Below are positions 8,036 to 17,812 of a stretch of DNA of 64,000 nucleotides, piece by piece. Source of the stretch: Pseudomonas sp. C1C7 (GTDB lineage Bacteria > Pseudomonadota > Gammaproteobacteria > Pseudomonadales > Pseudomonadaceae); the NCBI RefSeq assembly GCF_013359595.1, contig NZ_JABFMP010000025.1, positions 45,097-109,096 of the forward strand. Reading direction: 5' to 3'. A program made the position numbers and the translations under genes. Numbering within the stretch: position 1 is the stretch's first letter; every line of letters starts with the position of its first letter. Below the pieces are notes generated by a model. The model searched no databases, had not been told where the DNA came from, and saw only the letters and a program-made list of their open reading frames with translations.

Positions 8036-10411
8036 TCAAGCCGAAGCCTGACCCTCTGCCAGGAAGAACCAGGTCTCCAGTACGGAGTCAGGGTTCAGCG
8101 ACACGCTTTCGATGCCTTGTTCCATCAGCCACTTGGCCAGGTCCGGGTGGTCCGAAGGGCCCTGACCGCAGATGCCGATGTACTTGCCGGCCTTGTTGCA
8201 CGCGGCAATGGCGTTTGCCAAAAGCTTCTTGACCGCCGGATTACGCTCGTCGAACAGGTGCGCGATGATGCCCGAGTCGCGGTCCAGGCCCAGGGTCAGC
8301 TGGGTCAGGTCGTTGGAGCCGATGGAGAAGCCGTCGAAGTACTCGAGGAACTCTTCGGCCAGGATCGCGTTGGACGGCAGCTCGCACATCATGATGACGC
8401 GCAGGCCGTTGTCGCCGCGGGCCAGGCCGTTCTTGGCCAGCAGATCCACCACCTGGCTCGCTTCGCCCAAAGTACGGACGAACGGCACCATGATTTCAAC
8501 GTTGGTCAGGCCCATCTCGTTGCGCACACGCTTGAGGGCGCGGCATTCGAGCTCGAAGCAGTCACGGAACGATTCACTGATGTAACGCGAAGCGCCGCGG
8601 AAGCCCAGCATCGGGTTTTCTTCTTCCGGCTCGTACAGCTTGCCGCCGATCAGGTTGGCGTATTCGTTGGACTTGAAGTCCGACAGACGCACGATGACCT
8701 TCTTCGGATAGAACGCCGCCGCCAGGGTGCTGATGCCTTCGACCAGTTTTTCGACGTAGAAGCCGACCGGATCGTTGTAACCGGCAATGCGCTTGTCGAC
8801 GCTTTCCTTGATGTCCAGCGGCAGACCGTCGTAGTTCAGCAATGCCTTGGGGTGCACGCCGATCATGCGGTTGATGATGAACTCCAGGCGGGCCAGGCCC
8901 ACACCGGCGTTCGGCAGCTGTGCGAAGTCAAAGGCACGGTCCGGGTTGCCGACGTTCATCATGATCTTGAACGGCAGGTCCGGCATGGCGTCCACGGAGT
9001 TCTTCTTGATGTCGAAGCCCAGTTCGCCCTCGAAGATGTAACCGGTGTCGCCTTCGGCGCAGGAAACGGTCACGCCCTGGCCTTCCTTCAGCAGTTCGGT
9101 GGCGTTGCCGCAACCGACCACGGCCGGAATGCCCAGCTCACGGGCGATGATCGCCGCGTGGCAGGTACGACCGCCACGGTTGGTGACGATGGCGCTGGCG
9201 CGCTTCATGACCGGTTCCCAGTCCGGGTCGGTCATGTCGGAAACCAGTACGTCGCCGACCTGGACCTTGTCCATCTCGGACACGTCCTTGATGATGCGGA
9301 CCTTACCGGCGCCGATGCGCTGGCCAATGGCGCGACCTTCCACCAGCACGGTGCCGGTTTCCTTGAGCAGGTAACGTTCCATGACGTTGGCCTGGGTGCG
9401 GCTCTTCACGGTTTCCGGACGGGCCTGCACGATGTACAGCTTGCCGTCGTCACCGTCCTTGGCCCATTCGATGTCCATCGGGCACTGGTAGTGCTTCTCG
9501 ATGATCATCGCCTGCTTGGCCAGCTCGCTGACTTCGGCGTCGGTCAGGCAGAAACGCGCGCGGTCGGCCTTGTCGACATCGACGGTCTTGACCGAACGAC
9601 CGGCCTTGGCCTCGTCGCCGTAGATCATCTTGATGGCCTTGCTGCCCAGGTTGCGGCGCAGGATGGCCGGACGACCGGCGGTCAGGGTGTTCTTGTGGAC
9701 GTAGAATTCGTCCGGGTTCACCGCACCTTGCACGACGGTTTCACCCAGGCCGTAGGCGCCGGTGATGAACACGACATCGCGAAAGCCCGATTCGGTATCG
9801 AGGGTGAACATCACGCCGGCGGTGCCGGTTTCGGAGCGGACCATGCGTTGTACGCCGGCCGACAGGGCAACCAACTTGTGGTCGAAGCCCTGATGCACGC
9901 GATAGGAAATCGCGCGATCGTTGAATAGGGAGGCGAACACCTCTTTGGCGGCGCGGATGACGTTATCCACACCACGGATGTTCAAAAAGGTTTCCTGCTG
10001 ACCGGCGAAGGAGGCGTCCGGCAAGTCTTCCGCGGTAGCGGAAGAGCGCACGGCCACGGCCACGTCGGGATTGCCGGCGGACAGGGTGGCGAATGCGGCG
10101 CGGATTTCGGCGTTCAGTTTCTCGGGGAACTCGGCTTCCATGATCCATTGACGGATCTGGGCACCGGTTTTGGCCAGAGCATTCACATCATCGACGTCCA
10201 GTGCATCCAGGGCGTCGTGAATCTGCTGGTTCAGGCCGCTCAGTTCCAGGAAGTCGCGATAAGCCTGAGCGGTTGTGGCGAAGCCGCCGGGCACCGATAC
10301 ACCGGCACCTGCAAGGTTGCTGATCATCTCGCCCAGGGATGCGTTCTTGCCCCCCACATGCTCAACATCGTGTTTGCCGAGCTTATCGAGGGAAACTACG
10401 TACTCTACCAA
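8036..10411 (-). CDS. ppsA: Phosphoenolpyruvate synthase
   Basis: 791 residues, normal length. It converts pyruvate, ATP and water to PEP, AMP and phosphate, for gluconeogenesis from three-carbon substrates. Domains in order: N-terminal ATP/pyruvate-binding part (GGKNASLGEMI, RSSATAEDLPDASFAGQQ), the swivelling domain with the phosphorylated histidine in GGRTCHAAIIAREL, and the C-terminal TIM-barrel with GSNDLTQLTLGLDRD and ICGQGPSD. It is divergent from ppsR, its regulator, a common pairing. The neighbouring propionate operon also feeds pyruvate into this step. Confidence 0.98.
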   Translation of the reverse strand: MVEYVVSLDKLGKHDVEHVGGKNASLGEMISNLAGAGVSVPGGFATTAQAYRDFLELSGLNQQIHDALDALDVDDVNALAKTGAQIRQWIMEAEFPEKLNAEIRAAFATLSAGNPDVAVAVRSSATAEDLPDASFAGQQETFLNIRGVDNVIRAAKEVFASLFNDRAISYRVHQGFDHKLVALSAGVQRMVRSETGTAGVMFTLDTESGFRDVVFITGAYGLGETVVQGAVNPDEFYVHKNTLTAGRPAILRRNLGSKAIKMIYGDEAKAGRSVKTVDVDKADRARFCLTDAEVSELAKQAMIIEKHYQCPMDIEWAKDGDDGKLYIVQARPETVKSRTQANVMERYLLKETGTVLVEGRAIGQRIGAGKVRIIKDVSEMDKVQVGDVLVSDMTDPDWEPVMKRASAIVTNRGGRTCHAAIIARELGIPAVVGCGNATELLKEGQGVTVSCAEGDTGYIFEGELGFDIKKNSVDAMPDLPFKIMMNVGNPDRAFDFAQLPNAGVGLARLEFIINRMIGVHPKALLNYDGLPLDIKESVDKRIAGYNDPVGFYVEKLVEGISTLAAAFYPKKVIVRLSDFKSNEYANLIGGKLYEPEEENPMLGFRGASRYISESFRDCFELECRALKRVRNEMGLTNVEIMVPFVRTLGEASQVVDLLAKNGLARGDNGLRVIMMCELPSNAILAEEFLEYFDGFSIGSNDLTQLTLGLDRDSGIIAHLFDERNPAVKKLLANAIAACNKAGKYIGICGQGPSDHPDLAKWLMEQGIESVSLNPDSVLETWFFLAEGQASA

Positions 10412-10585
10412 GGTGATCTCTCCACTAACTGTGTTGGAAAAGCTCAGAAGCCGGCTGCCAAAGGGGGCGTTTGCCGGCTGTATGGCCTGGACCTGGAAAA
10501 TAAGTGAGAATGCCGGCCATTGGCGGCCGGCAAATCGCGCCTATCATATCCAAGATTCGTCACTAGCTTAAGGCCCAAGGTGCAA
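10412..10585. promoter_or_regulatory. Divergent ppsA/ppsR promoter region with two hairpins
   Basis: Two inverted repeats are visible: AGCCGGC (10449-10455) with GCCGGCT (10473-10479), which lies in the ppsA leader, and GCCGGCC (10512-10518) with GGCCGGC (10525-10531) near the centre. No certain -35/-10 pair could be assigned. Confidence 0.5.
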
Positions 10586-11404
10586 ATGAAACGATCTGCT
10601 TTCTTTATCTCCGATGGCACCGGCATCACTGCCGAAACCCTGGGTCAAAGCCTTCTGGCGCAGTTCGAAAACATTACCTTCAGCAAATTCACGCGGCCAT
10701 ACATCGACAGCGTGGATAAAGCGCGGGCCATGGTACAACAAATCAACAAAGCCGCCGAAGTCGACGGCTTTCGTCCGATTATCTTCGACACCATCGTCAA
10801 TCAGGACATTCGTGAGATCCTCGCAACTTCCAATGGTTTCATGATCGACATTTTCTCGACCTTCCTGGCGCCTCTGGAACAGGAACTGACCGAGCATTCC
10901 TCCTATTCCGTCGGCAAATCCCACTCGATCGGCTCCAACTCCAATTACATGGAGCGGATCGAGGCGGTGAACTTCGCCCTCGACAACGACGACGGCGCCC
11001 GCACGCACTACTACGACAAGGCCGACCTGATCCTGGTGGGCGTGTCGCGCTGCGGCAAGACACCTACCTGTCTGTACATGGCCATGCAATTCGGCATCCG
11101 CGCGGCCAACTACCCGCTGACCGAAGACGACATGGAGCGCCTGACCCTGCCAAGCGCCCTGCGCGCCCACCAGCACAAGCTGTTCGGCCTGACCATCGAC
11201 CCCGACCGCCTGACCGCGATCCGCAACGAGCGCAAGCCCAACAGCCGCTATTCGAGCTACGCCCAGTGCGAGTTCGAAGTGCGCGAGGTGGAGAACCTGT
11301 TCCGTCGCGAGAACATTCCGAACATCAACTCCACGCATTTTTCCGTTGAAGAAATCTCGGCGAAGATTCTTGTGGAGAAAGGGGTGGAGCGGCGGTTCAA
11401 GTAA
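10586..11404 (+). CDS. ppsR: PEP synthase regulatory protein (bifunctional kinase/pyrophosphorylase)
   Basis: 272 residues from the ATG at 10586 (MKRSAFFISDGTG); upstream in-frame codons lack family sequence. The DUF299 family switches PEP synthase off by ADP-dependent phosphorylation of a threonine near its catalytic histidine and on again by phosphate-dependent removal. The P-loop GVSRCGKTPT (about residues 151-160) and N-terminal SDGTGITAET are the family signatures. Its 3' end is overlapped in antisense by the open frame that continues from the broken prpD. Confidence 0.95.
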   Translation: MKRSAFFISDGTGITAETLGQSLLAQFENITFSKFTRPYIDSVDKARAMVQQINKAAEVDGFRPIIFDTIVNQDIREILATSNGFMIDIFSTFLAPLEQELTEHSSYSVGKSHSIGSNSNYMERIEAVNFALDNDDGARTHYYDKADLILVGVSRCGKTPTCLYMAMQFGIRAANYPLTEDDMERLTLPSALRAHQHKLFGLTIDPDRLTAIRNERKPNSRYSSYAQCEFEVREVENLFRRENIPNINSTHFSVEEISAKILVEKGVERRFK

Positions 11405-11409
11405 GGGAG

Positions 11410-11500
11410 GCAGCTACAAGCGGCAAGCTGCAAGCTGCAAGCTGCAAGCAACAGCGCTGTTGCCTTTACTTGCAGCTTGAGGCTCAAAGCTTGCAGCTGC
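11410..11500. repeat. Intergenic repeat, family D (AAGCTGCAAG type)
   Basis: Several tandem GCAAGCT units on the left face an inverted copy on the right (GCAGCTTGAGG ... AGCTTGCAGCTGC). A related element lies at 38015-38090. The right edge touches the point where prpD homology stops. Confidence 0.75.
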
Positions 11501-11502
11501 TC

Positions 11503-12270
11503 CCACTGTTTCGCGCTCAGCACACCGGGAATGCCCATCTCACCGCGCATGGCGATGTCCGCCAGACGCACGCCCCGGCTGGAAGCATCCCCCGCCGCCC
11601 AGGACTTGCGTGATCCGGCGTTCGGCGCATGGCGATAAGTACGCAGTGCCTGACCGTCGGCGAACGCATGGGACAACGCGGACAACAGCTGCTCGCGGTT
11701 GGCCCCCATCAATTTGGCGGTGACCGCGGTCGAGGCGACTTTCACCAGAATCACGTGATCGAGACCGACCCGATTGAAGGAGTTTTCCAGGGCAATCACG
11801 CCCTGAATCTCGTGGGCCATGATCATCGCGTCGAGCACTGTACGCAGGGTCAGCGGCGCATCGCCACCGGCCAGGCGCTTTTGTGATAAATGGTCAGCCA
11901 CCGCGAGGATGCCGCCGAGGTTATCCGACGGATGGCCCCACTCCGCGGCCAGCCAGGTGTCGTTGTAATCGAGCCAGCGCACGGTGCAACCGATGTCCCA
12001 CGCCGCCTTGACCGGGTCCAGCCGATAGGAGGTCCCCGGCACCCGCGCACCGAACGGCACGACCGAGCCTTCGACAACCGGCCCCAGATGCTTGGTGCAC
12101 TCGGGAAAACGCAGCGCCAGCAAGCCACAGCCCAGGGTGTCCATCAGGCAGTTGCGGGCGGTGTTCAGGGCTTCTTCGGATTCGATGCGGAAATCGAGGA
12201 CGTAGTCGGCAATGTCCTGCAGGACCTGGTCGTAGTCCGGGCGATTGTTCAGGTCAACGTTGGCGCTCAT
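11503..12270 (-). pseudogene. prpD: prpD, 3'-truncated 2-methylcitrate dehydratase
   Basis: The frame starts at the ATG at 12270 (MSANVDLNNRPDYDQ) and follows the MmgE/PrpD family for about 256 codons, including WLDYNDTWLAAEWGHPSDN, HEIQG, HAFADGQALRTYRHA and GEMGIPGVLSAKQW. PrpD is normally near 490 residues; here homology stops at the tryptophan codon 11503-11505 and the frame runs into the family-D repeat. It stays open through junk and antisense ppsR to 11257. The C-terminal half is absent, so the product should be inactive. AcnD plus PrpF upstream perform the same dehydration, which explains why the loss is tolerated. Confidence 0.85.
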
Positions 12271-12362
12271 GTTCGATTCACTCGTGAGGTGGTTCGTTGA
12301 TGGGACCTCGGTTCGGGCGATCACGGCGGATGACAACATTCTTGTTCTGAAACGCAATCCCC

Positions 12363-12453
12363 GTGCAGGAGCTGCCGAAGGCTGCGATCTTTTGATTTTG
12401 TTTTTTGAAGATCAAGATCAAAGGATCGCAGCCTTCGGCAGCGCCTACACAGG
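12363..12453. repeat. Intergenic inverted repeat, family A
   Basis: Left arm GAGCTGCCGAAGGCTGCGAT and its inverse on the right (ATCGCAGCCTTCGGCAGC) enclose an AT-rich loop with GATCAAGATCAAAGG. It lies between prpF and the prpD remnant. Confidence 0.8.
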
Positions 12454-12467
12454 GTTTTGTTGCGAGC

Positions 12468-13658
12468 TTAGAAGGAATCGCCCGGCACGCGAACGTAGCC
12501 TTCCATCAACACCCGCGCACTGCGGCTCATGATGGCCTTGTTCACGGTCCACTCGCCGTTGACCAGGCTGGCCTCGGCGCCCACGCGCAAGGTCCCGGAC
12601 GGATGCCCGAAACGCACCGCATTACGCTCGATGCCACCGGCCGCGAGGTTCACCAGGGTGCCGGTAATCGCCGCCGCCGTGCCGATTGCCACTGCCGCGG
12701 TGCCCATCATCGCGTGGTGCAGCTTGCCCATGGACAGCGCACGCACCAGCAGGTCGACATCACCGGCCGCAATCGCCTTGCCGCTGGAGGAAACATAGTC
12801 GGCAGGCTTGGCGACGAACGCCACTTTCGGCGTGTGCTGACGCTTGGCCGCTTCGTCGACGTTCGCGATCAGGCCCATGCGCACGGCGCCGTAGGCGCGG
12901 ATGGTCTCGAACATCAGCAGCGCTTTCGGGTCGCCATTGATCGCGCCTTGCAACTCGGTGCCCTTGTAACCGATGTCTTCGGCATTGACGAAGATGGTCG
13001 GGATGCCGGCGTTGATCATGGTCGCCTTGAAGGTGCCGACGCCCGGGACTTCCAGGTCGTCGACCAGGTTGCCGGTGGGGAACATCGAACCGCCCGCGCC
13101 CTCTTCTTCCGCCGCCGGATCGAGGAACTCGACCTGAACTTCAGCCGCCGGGAAGGTCACGCCGTCGAGTTCGAAATCGCCGGTTTCCTGCACTTCACCG
13201 TTGGTGATCGGTACGTGAGCGATGATGGTCTTGCCGATGTTGGCCTGCCACACGCGCACCACGGCCACGCCGTTGTGCGGGATGCGGCTGGCATCCACCA
13301 GACCGTTGCTGATGGCGAACGAACCGACCGCTGCGGTCAGGTTGCCGCAGTTGCCGCTCCAGTCCACGAAGGGCTTGTCGATGGAGACCTGACCGAACAG
13401 GTAGTCGACGTCGTGATCGGCCTTGATGCTTTTCGACAGAATCACGGTCTTGCTGGTGCTGGACGTCGCGCCGCCCATGCCGTCGATCTGCTTGTCGTAC
13501 GGATCGGGGCTGCCGATCACGCGCAGCAGCAGGGCATCGCGGGCCGGCCCCGGAACCTGGGCCACTTCCGGCAGATCCTGCAGGCTGAAGAACACGCCCT
13601 TGCTGGTGCCGCCGCGCATGTAGGTGGCGGGAATCTTGATTTGAGCTGGATGAGCCAT
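12468..13658 (-). CDS. prpF: 2-Methylaconitate cis-trans isomerase PrpF
   Basis: 396 residues, full length. It belongs to the diaminopimelate-epimerase-like fold. MRGGTSKGVFF at the N-terminus is the family signature, with DPYDKQIDGMGGATSSTSKT, WSGNCGNLTAAVGSFAI, VNAEDIG and RAYGAVRMGLI further on. It isomerises the 2-methylaconitate made by AcnD so that the aconitase can hydrate it to 2-methylisocitrate. It lies 63 bases after acnD in the same direction, the standard acnD-prpF pair. Confidence 0.96.
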   Translation of the reverse strand: MAHPAQIKIPATYMRGGTSKGVFFSLQDLPEVAQVPGPARDALLLRVIGSPDPYDKQIDGMGGATSSTSKTVILSKSIKADHDVDYLFGQVSIDKPFVDWSGNCGNLTAAVGSFAISNGLVDASRIPHNGVAVVRVWQANIGKTIIAHVPITNGEVQETGDFELDGVTFPAAEVQVEFLDPAAEEEGAGGSMFPTGNLVDDLEVPGVGTFKATMINAGIPTIFVNAEDIGYKGTELQGAINGDPKALLMFETIRAYGAVRMGLIANVDEAAKRQHTPKVAFVAKPADYVSSSGKAIAAGDVDLLVRALSMGKLHHAMMGTAAVAIGTAAAITGTLVNLAAGGIERNAVRFGHPSGTLRVGAEASLVNGEWTVNKAIMSRSARVLMEGYVRVPGDSF

Positions 13659-13721
13659 GGTGCTCGTTACTCCTTAAAACAGACACGGGACTCGAAAGCC
13701 CCGTGTCTGTACTGCCTGTGT

Positions 13722-16316
13722 TTAGACGGCTACCGCCGATTCTTCGAGGAAGTCCTGGGCGAAGCGCTGCAACACGCCGCCGGCCTCGTAGATCGACACT
13801 TCTTCGGCGGTGTCGAGACGGCAGGTCACCGGCACCTCGACGTGTTCGCCGTTCTTGCGATGGATCACCAGGGTCAAATCGGCGCGCGGCGTGCGCTCGC
13901 CAATCACGTCATAGACTTCGGTGCCGTCGATGGCCAGGGTATGGCGGTCGGTGCCCGGCTTGAACTCCAGCGGCAGCACGCCCATGCCCACCAGGTTGGT
14001 GCGGTGGATGCGCTCGAAGCCTTCGGCGACGATCGCCTCGACACCCGCCAGACGCACGCCCTTGGCGGCCCAGTCGCGGGACGAGCCCTGACCGTAGTCG
14101 GCACCGGCGATGATGATCAGCGACTGCTTGCGATCCATGTAGGTCTCGATGGCTTCCCACATGCGCATCACTTTGCCTTCCGGCTCGACGCGGGCCAGGG
14201 AGCCCTGCTTGACCTTGCCGTTTTCCTGAACCATTTCATTGAACAGTTTCGGGTTGGCGAAGGTGGCGCGCTGCGCGGTCAGGTGGTCGCCACGGTGCGT
14301 CGCGTAAGAGTTGAAGTCCTCTTCCGGCAGGCCCATTTTCGCCAGGTATTCGCCGGCGGCGCTGTCCATCATGATCGCGTTGGACGGCGACAGGTGGTCG
14401 GTGGTGATGTTGTCCGGCAGTACCGCCAGTGGGCGCATGCCCTTGAGCGGACGGGCGCCGGCCAGTGCACCTTCCCAGTACGGCGGACGGCGGATGTAGG
14501 TGCTCATCTCGCGCCAGTCGTACAGCGGTGCGACTTTCGGGCCGTTGTCTTCGTGGATGGCGAACATCGGGATGTAGACCTGACGGAACTGCTCAGGCTT
14601 CACGGAAGCCTTCACGACGGCGTCGACTTCTTCATCGCTCGGCCAGATGTCCTTCAGGCGGATTTCCTTGCCATCGACCACGCCCAACACGTCTTTTTCG
14701 ATGTCGAAACGGATGGTCCCGGCGATGGCGTAGGCGACCACCAGCGGTGGCGAGGCGAGGAACGCCTGCTTGGCGTACGGGTGAATCCGCCCGTCGAAGT
14801 TGCGGTTGCCGGACAGTACGGCGGTGGCGTACAGGTCGCGGTCGATGATTTCCTGCTGGATGACAGGGTCCAGTGCACCGGACATGCCGTTGCAGGTGGT
14901 GCAGGCGAAGGCCACGACACCGAAACCGAGCTGTTCGAGTTCATCGGTCAGGCCGGCTTCGTCCAGGTACAGGGCCACGGTTTTCGAGCCCGGGGCCAGG
15001 GACGACTTGACCCAAGGCTTGCGGGTCAGGCCCAGCTTGTTGGCGTTGCGCGCCAGCAGGCCGGCGGCGATCACGTTGCGCGGGTTGCTGGTGTTGGTGC
15101 AACTGGTGATGGCGGCGATGATCACCGCGCCGTCCGGCATCTGGCCCGGGACGTCTTCCCACTGGCCGGAAATGCCCTTGGCCGCTAGATCCGACACCGC
15201 GACACGGGCGTGCGGGTTGCTCGGGCCTGCCATATTGCGCACGACCGAGGACAGATCGAACGTCAGGCCGCGCTCGTATTGCGCGCCCTTGAGGCTGTCC
15301 GCCCACAGGCCGATCTGCTTGGCGTATTGCTCGACCAGTTGCACCTGCTCGTCATCACGACCGGTGAGCTTGAGGTAGTCGATGGTCTGCTGATCGATGT
15401 AGAACATCGCGGCGGTGGCGCCGTACTCGGGAGCCATGTTGGAGATGGTCGCACGGTCGCCCAGGGTCAGCGCCGAGGCGCCTTCGCCGAAGAACTCCAG
15501 CCATGCACCGACCACCTTCTGCTTGCGCAGGAACTCGGTGAGCGCCAGCACCATGTCGGTGGCGGTGATGCCCGGTTGCAGCTTTCCGGTCAGTTCGACG
15601 CCGACGCTTTCCGGCAGGCGCATCCAGGAGGCGCGGCCGAGCATCACGCTTTCCGCTTCCAGGCCACCAACACCGATGGCGATCACGCCCAGCGCATCGA
15701 CGTGCGGGGTGTGGCTGTCGGTGCCGACGCAGGTGTCGGGGAACGCTACACCGTCACGGACCTGGATCACCGGAGACATTTTCTCCAGGTTGATCTGGTG
15801 CATGATGCCGTTGCCGGGCGGGATCACGTCGACGTTCTTGAACGCCTTCTTGGTCCAGTTGATGAAGTGGAAACGGTCTTCGTTGCGACGGTCTTCGATG
15901 GCGCGGTTCTTCTCGAACGCCTCCGGATCGAAACCACCGCGCTCGACGGCCAGGGAGTGGTCGACGATCAGTTGGGTCGGCACCACCGGGTTCACTTGCG
16001 CCGGGTCACCGCCCTGCTGGGCGATGGCGTCACGCAGGCCGGCGAGGTCCACCAGGGCGGTCTGGCCGAGAATGTCGTGGCACACCACGCGGGCCGGGAA
16101 CCATGGGAAGTCGAGGTCGCGCTTGCGCTCGATGAACTGCTTCAACGATTCGGTGAGCGTGGCCGGGTCGCAGCGACGCACAAGGTTTTCCGCCAGCACG
16201 CGGGAGGTGTACGGCAGGGTGTCGTAGGCGCCAGGCTGGATAGCCTCGACCGCCGCGCGGACATCGAAGTAATCCAGATGGCTGCCGGGCAGCGTTTTAC
16301 GGAATTCTGTGTTCAT
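13722..16316 (-). CDS. acnD: Fe/S-dependent 2-methylcitrate dehydratase AcnD
   Basis: 864 residues from the ATG at 16316 (MNTEFRKTLPGS); a GTG at 16334 is upstream but adds non-family residues. It is an aconitase-type enzyme dehydrating 2-methylcitrate. Cluster cysteines appear in ITSCTNTSNP and CTTCNG, with substrate-binding blocks CVGTDSHTPHVDALGV and GADYGQGSSRDWAAKGVRL. Size is normal. It works with PrpF in place of PrpD. A REP-type repeat lies between it and prpC. Confidence 0.97.
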   Translation of the reverse strand: MNTEFRKTLPGSHLDYFDVRAAVEAIQPGAYDTLPYTSRVLAENLVRRCDPATLTESLKQFIERKRDLDFPWFPARVVCHDILGQTALVDLAGLRDAIAQQGGDPAQVNPVVPTQLIVDHSLAVERGGFDPEAFEKNRAIEDRRNEDRFHFINWTKKAFKNVDVIPPGNGIMHQINLEKMSPVIQVRDGVAFPDTCVGTDSHTPHVDALGVIAIGVGGLEAESVMLGRASWMRLPESVGVELTGKLQPGITATDMVLALTEFLRKQKVVGAWLEFFGEGASALTLGDRATISNMAPEYGATAAMFYIDQQTIDYLKLTGRDDEQVQLVEQYAKQIGLWADSLKGAQYERGLTFDLSSVVRNMAGPSNPHARVAVSDLAAKGISGQWEDVPGQMPDGAVIIAAITSCTNTSNPRNVIAAGLLARNANKLGLTRKPWVKSSLAPGSKTVALYLDEAGLTDELEQLGFGVVAFACTTCNGMSGALDPVIQQEIIDRDLYATAVLSGNRNFDGRIHPYAKQAFLASPPLVVAYAIAGTIRFDIEKDVLGVVDGKEIRLKDIWPSDEEVDAVVKASVKPEQFRQVYIPMFAIHEDNGPKVAPLYDWREMSTYIRRPPYWEGALAGARPLKGMRPLAVLPDNITTDHLSPSNAIMMDSAAGEYLAKMGLPEEDFNSYATHRGDHLTAQRATFANPKLFNEMVQENGKVKQGSLARVEPEGKVMRMWEAIETYMDRKQSLIIIAGADYGQGSSRDWAAKGVRLAGVEAIVAEGFERIHRTNLVGMGVLPLEFKPGTDRHTLAIDGTEVYDVIGERTPRADLTLVIHRKNGEHVEVPVTCRLDTAEEVSIYEAGGVLQRFAQDFLEESAVAV

Positions 16317-16386
16317 CAGTCGGGACTCGGTCACGGTTATTACAAAGGGTGGGGCCTGGTGCCGGAGTTGAAGTTCACACCATCCA

Positions 16387-16478
16387 CTGTGGGAGCGGGC
16401 TTGCCCGCGATGACTGAGTCACATCCGACAAAGATGTCGAATGACCCACCGCTATCGCGGGCAAGCCCGCTCCCACAG
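16387..16478. repeat. REP-type inverted pair, family B
   Basis: Outer arms CTGTGGGAGCGGGCTTGCCC and GGGCAAGCCCGCTCCCACAG face each other across about 50 bases. It lies inside the prp operon between prpC and acnD, so it is transcribed. Confidence 0.85.
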
Positions 16479-16522
16479 GGATTTGCGTTACGTTCAAATC
16501 CCTGCGTCAAAGCCCCCACCAT

Positions 16523-17650
16523 TCAGCGTTGTTCGATTGGCACGAACTTGCGCTGTTCGACGCCGGTGTACTCGGCGCTCGGGCGGATGATGCGGTTGTT
16601 GGCGCGTTGTTCGAACACGTGTGCGGCCCAGCCGGTCAGGCGCGAGCAGACGAAGATCGGGGTGAACAACTTGGTCGGGATGCCCATGAAGTGGTACGCC
16701 GAGGCATGGTAGAAGTCGGCGTTCGGGAACAGCTTCTTCTGCTCCCACATGGTCTTGTCGATGGCCTCGGAAACCGGGAACAGCACCTTGTCGCCCACTT
16801 CGTCGGCGAGCTTCTTCGACCAGCCCTTGATCACTTCGTTACGTGGATCGCTGTCCTTATAGATCGCGTGGCCGAAGCCCATGATCTTGTCCTTGCGCTC
16901 CAGCATGCCCAGGGTGCCCTTGATCGCGTCTTCAGGCGACGAGAAGCGCTCGATCATTTCCATCGCCGCCTCGTTGGCGCCGCCGTGCAGCGGGCCGCGC
17001 AGCGAGCCGATGGCCGCGGTGACGCAGGAGAACAGGTCGGACAGGGTCGAGGCGCACACGCGAGCGGTGAAGGTCGACGCGTTGAATTCGTGCTCCGCGT
17101 AGAGGATCAGTGAAACGTTCATCACCTTGACGTGCAGCTCGCTCGGCTTCTTGCCGTGCAGCAGGTGCAGGAAGTGGCCGCCGATGGACTGCTCGTCGCT
17201 CACGCATTCGATGCGCTTGCCTTCGTGGCTGAAGCGATACCAGTAGGTCATGATCGCCGGGAAGGCGGCCAGCAGACGGTCGGTCTTGTCGCGCTGCTCG
17301 GAGAAGTCGTTCTCCGGCTCGATGTTGCCCAGGAACGAGCAACCGGTGCGCATCACGTCCATCGGGTGGGCGTCGGCAGGAATGCGCTCCAGCACTTCTT
17401 TCAGCGCTTGCGGCAGGTCGCGCAGCTTGCTCAGCTTGGCGACGTAGGCGGCCAGTTGCGCCTTGCTCGGCAGCTCGCCGTACAGCAGCAGGTAAGCGAC
17501 TTCTTCGAATTGCGCGTCAGCCGCCAGTTCGCGAACGTCGTAGCCGCGATAGGTCAGGCCTGCGCCCGCCTGGCCCACGGTGGACAGTGCGGTTTGCCCG
17601 GCAACCTGGCCACGGAGCCCGGCGCCACTGAGTACTTTTGCTTCGGCCAT
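16523..17650 (-). CDS. prpC: 2-Methylcitrate synthase
   Basis: 375 residues, usual for the short citrate-synthase family. It condenses propionyl-CoA with oxaloacetate. The catalytic histidines and aspartate are placed by LHGGANEAAMEM, MGFGHAIYKDSDPRN and the C-terminal ARV/SRLTGWAAH segment. N-terminal GLRGQVAGQTALSTV is typical of PrpC rather than housekeeping GltA. It is the second gene of the operon after prpB. Confidence 0.96.
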   Translation of the reverse strand: MAEAKVLSGAGLRGQVAGQTALSTVGQAGAGLTYRGYDVRELAADAQFEEVAYLLLYGELPSKAQLAAYVAKLSKLRDLPQALKEVLERIPADAHPMDVMRTGCSFLGNIEPENDFSEQRDKTDRLLAAFPAIMTYWYRFSHEGKRIECVSDEQSIGGHFLHLLHGKKPSELHVKVMNVSLILYAEHEFNASTFTARVCASTLSDLFSCVTAAIGSLRGPLHGGANEAAMEMIERFSSPEDAIKGTLGMLERKDKIMGFGHAIYKDSDPRNEVIKGWSKKLADEVGDKVLFPVSEAIDKTMWEQKKLFPNADFYHASAYHFMGIPTKLFTPIFVCSRLTGWAAHVFEQRANNRIIRPSAEYTGVEQRKFVPIEQR

Positions 17651-17724
17651 TTGCTGTCTCCAGTCTTCTTGAATTTATTAGGGAATCGGCAATTTGTGAT
17701 TTATCGGGTTATTCGGGGATGCCG

Positions 17725-17811
17725 AAAAGATCGCAGCCTCGTTTCACTCGGCAGCTCCTACATTAAAAGCCGATCCATGTAGGAGCTGCCGAAAGCTGCG
17801 ATCTCTTGATC
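17725..17811. repeat. Intergenic inverted repeat, family A
   Basis: Left AAAAGATCGCAGCCTCG...GGCAGCTCCTACA, right TGTAGGAGCTGCCGAAAGCTGCGATC. It fills most of the gap between prpB and prpC and ends one base before the prpB stop codon. Confidence 0.8.
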
Positions 17812-17812
17812 T

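Noticed and set aside
7868..9928. 686-codon plus-strand frame opposite ppsA
   Set aside because: Antisense of a conserved enzyme gene, no ribosome-binding site, composition of a reversed frame.
12405..15188. Very long plus-strand open frame (over 900 codons) opposite acnD/prpF
   Set aside because: Antisense shadow of GC-rich coding DNA; product is Arg/His/Gln-rich without domain, while acnD and prpF are certain.
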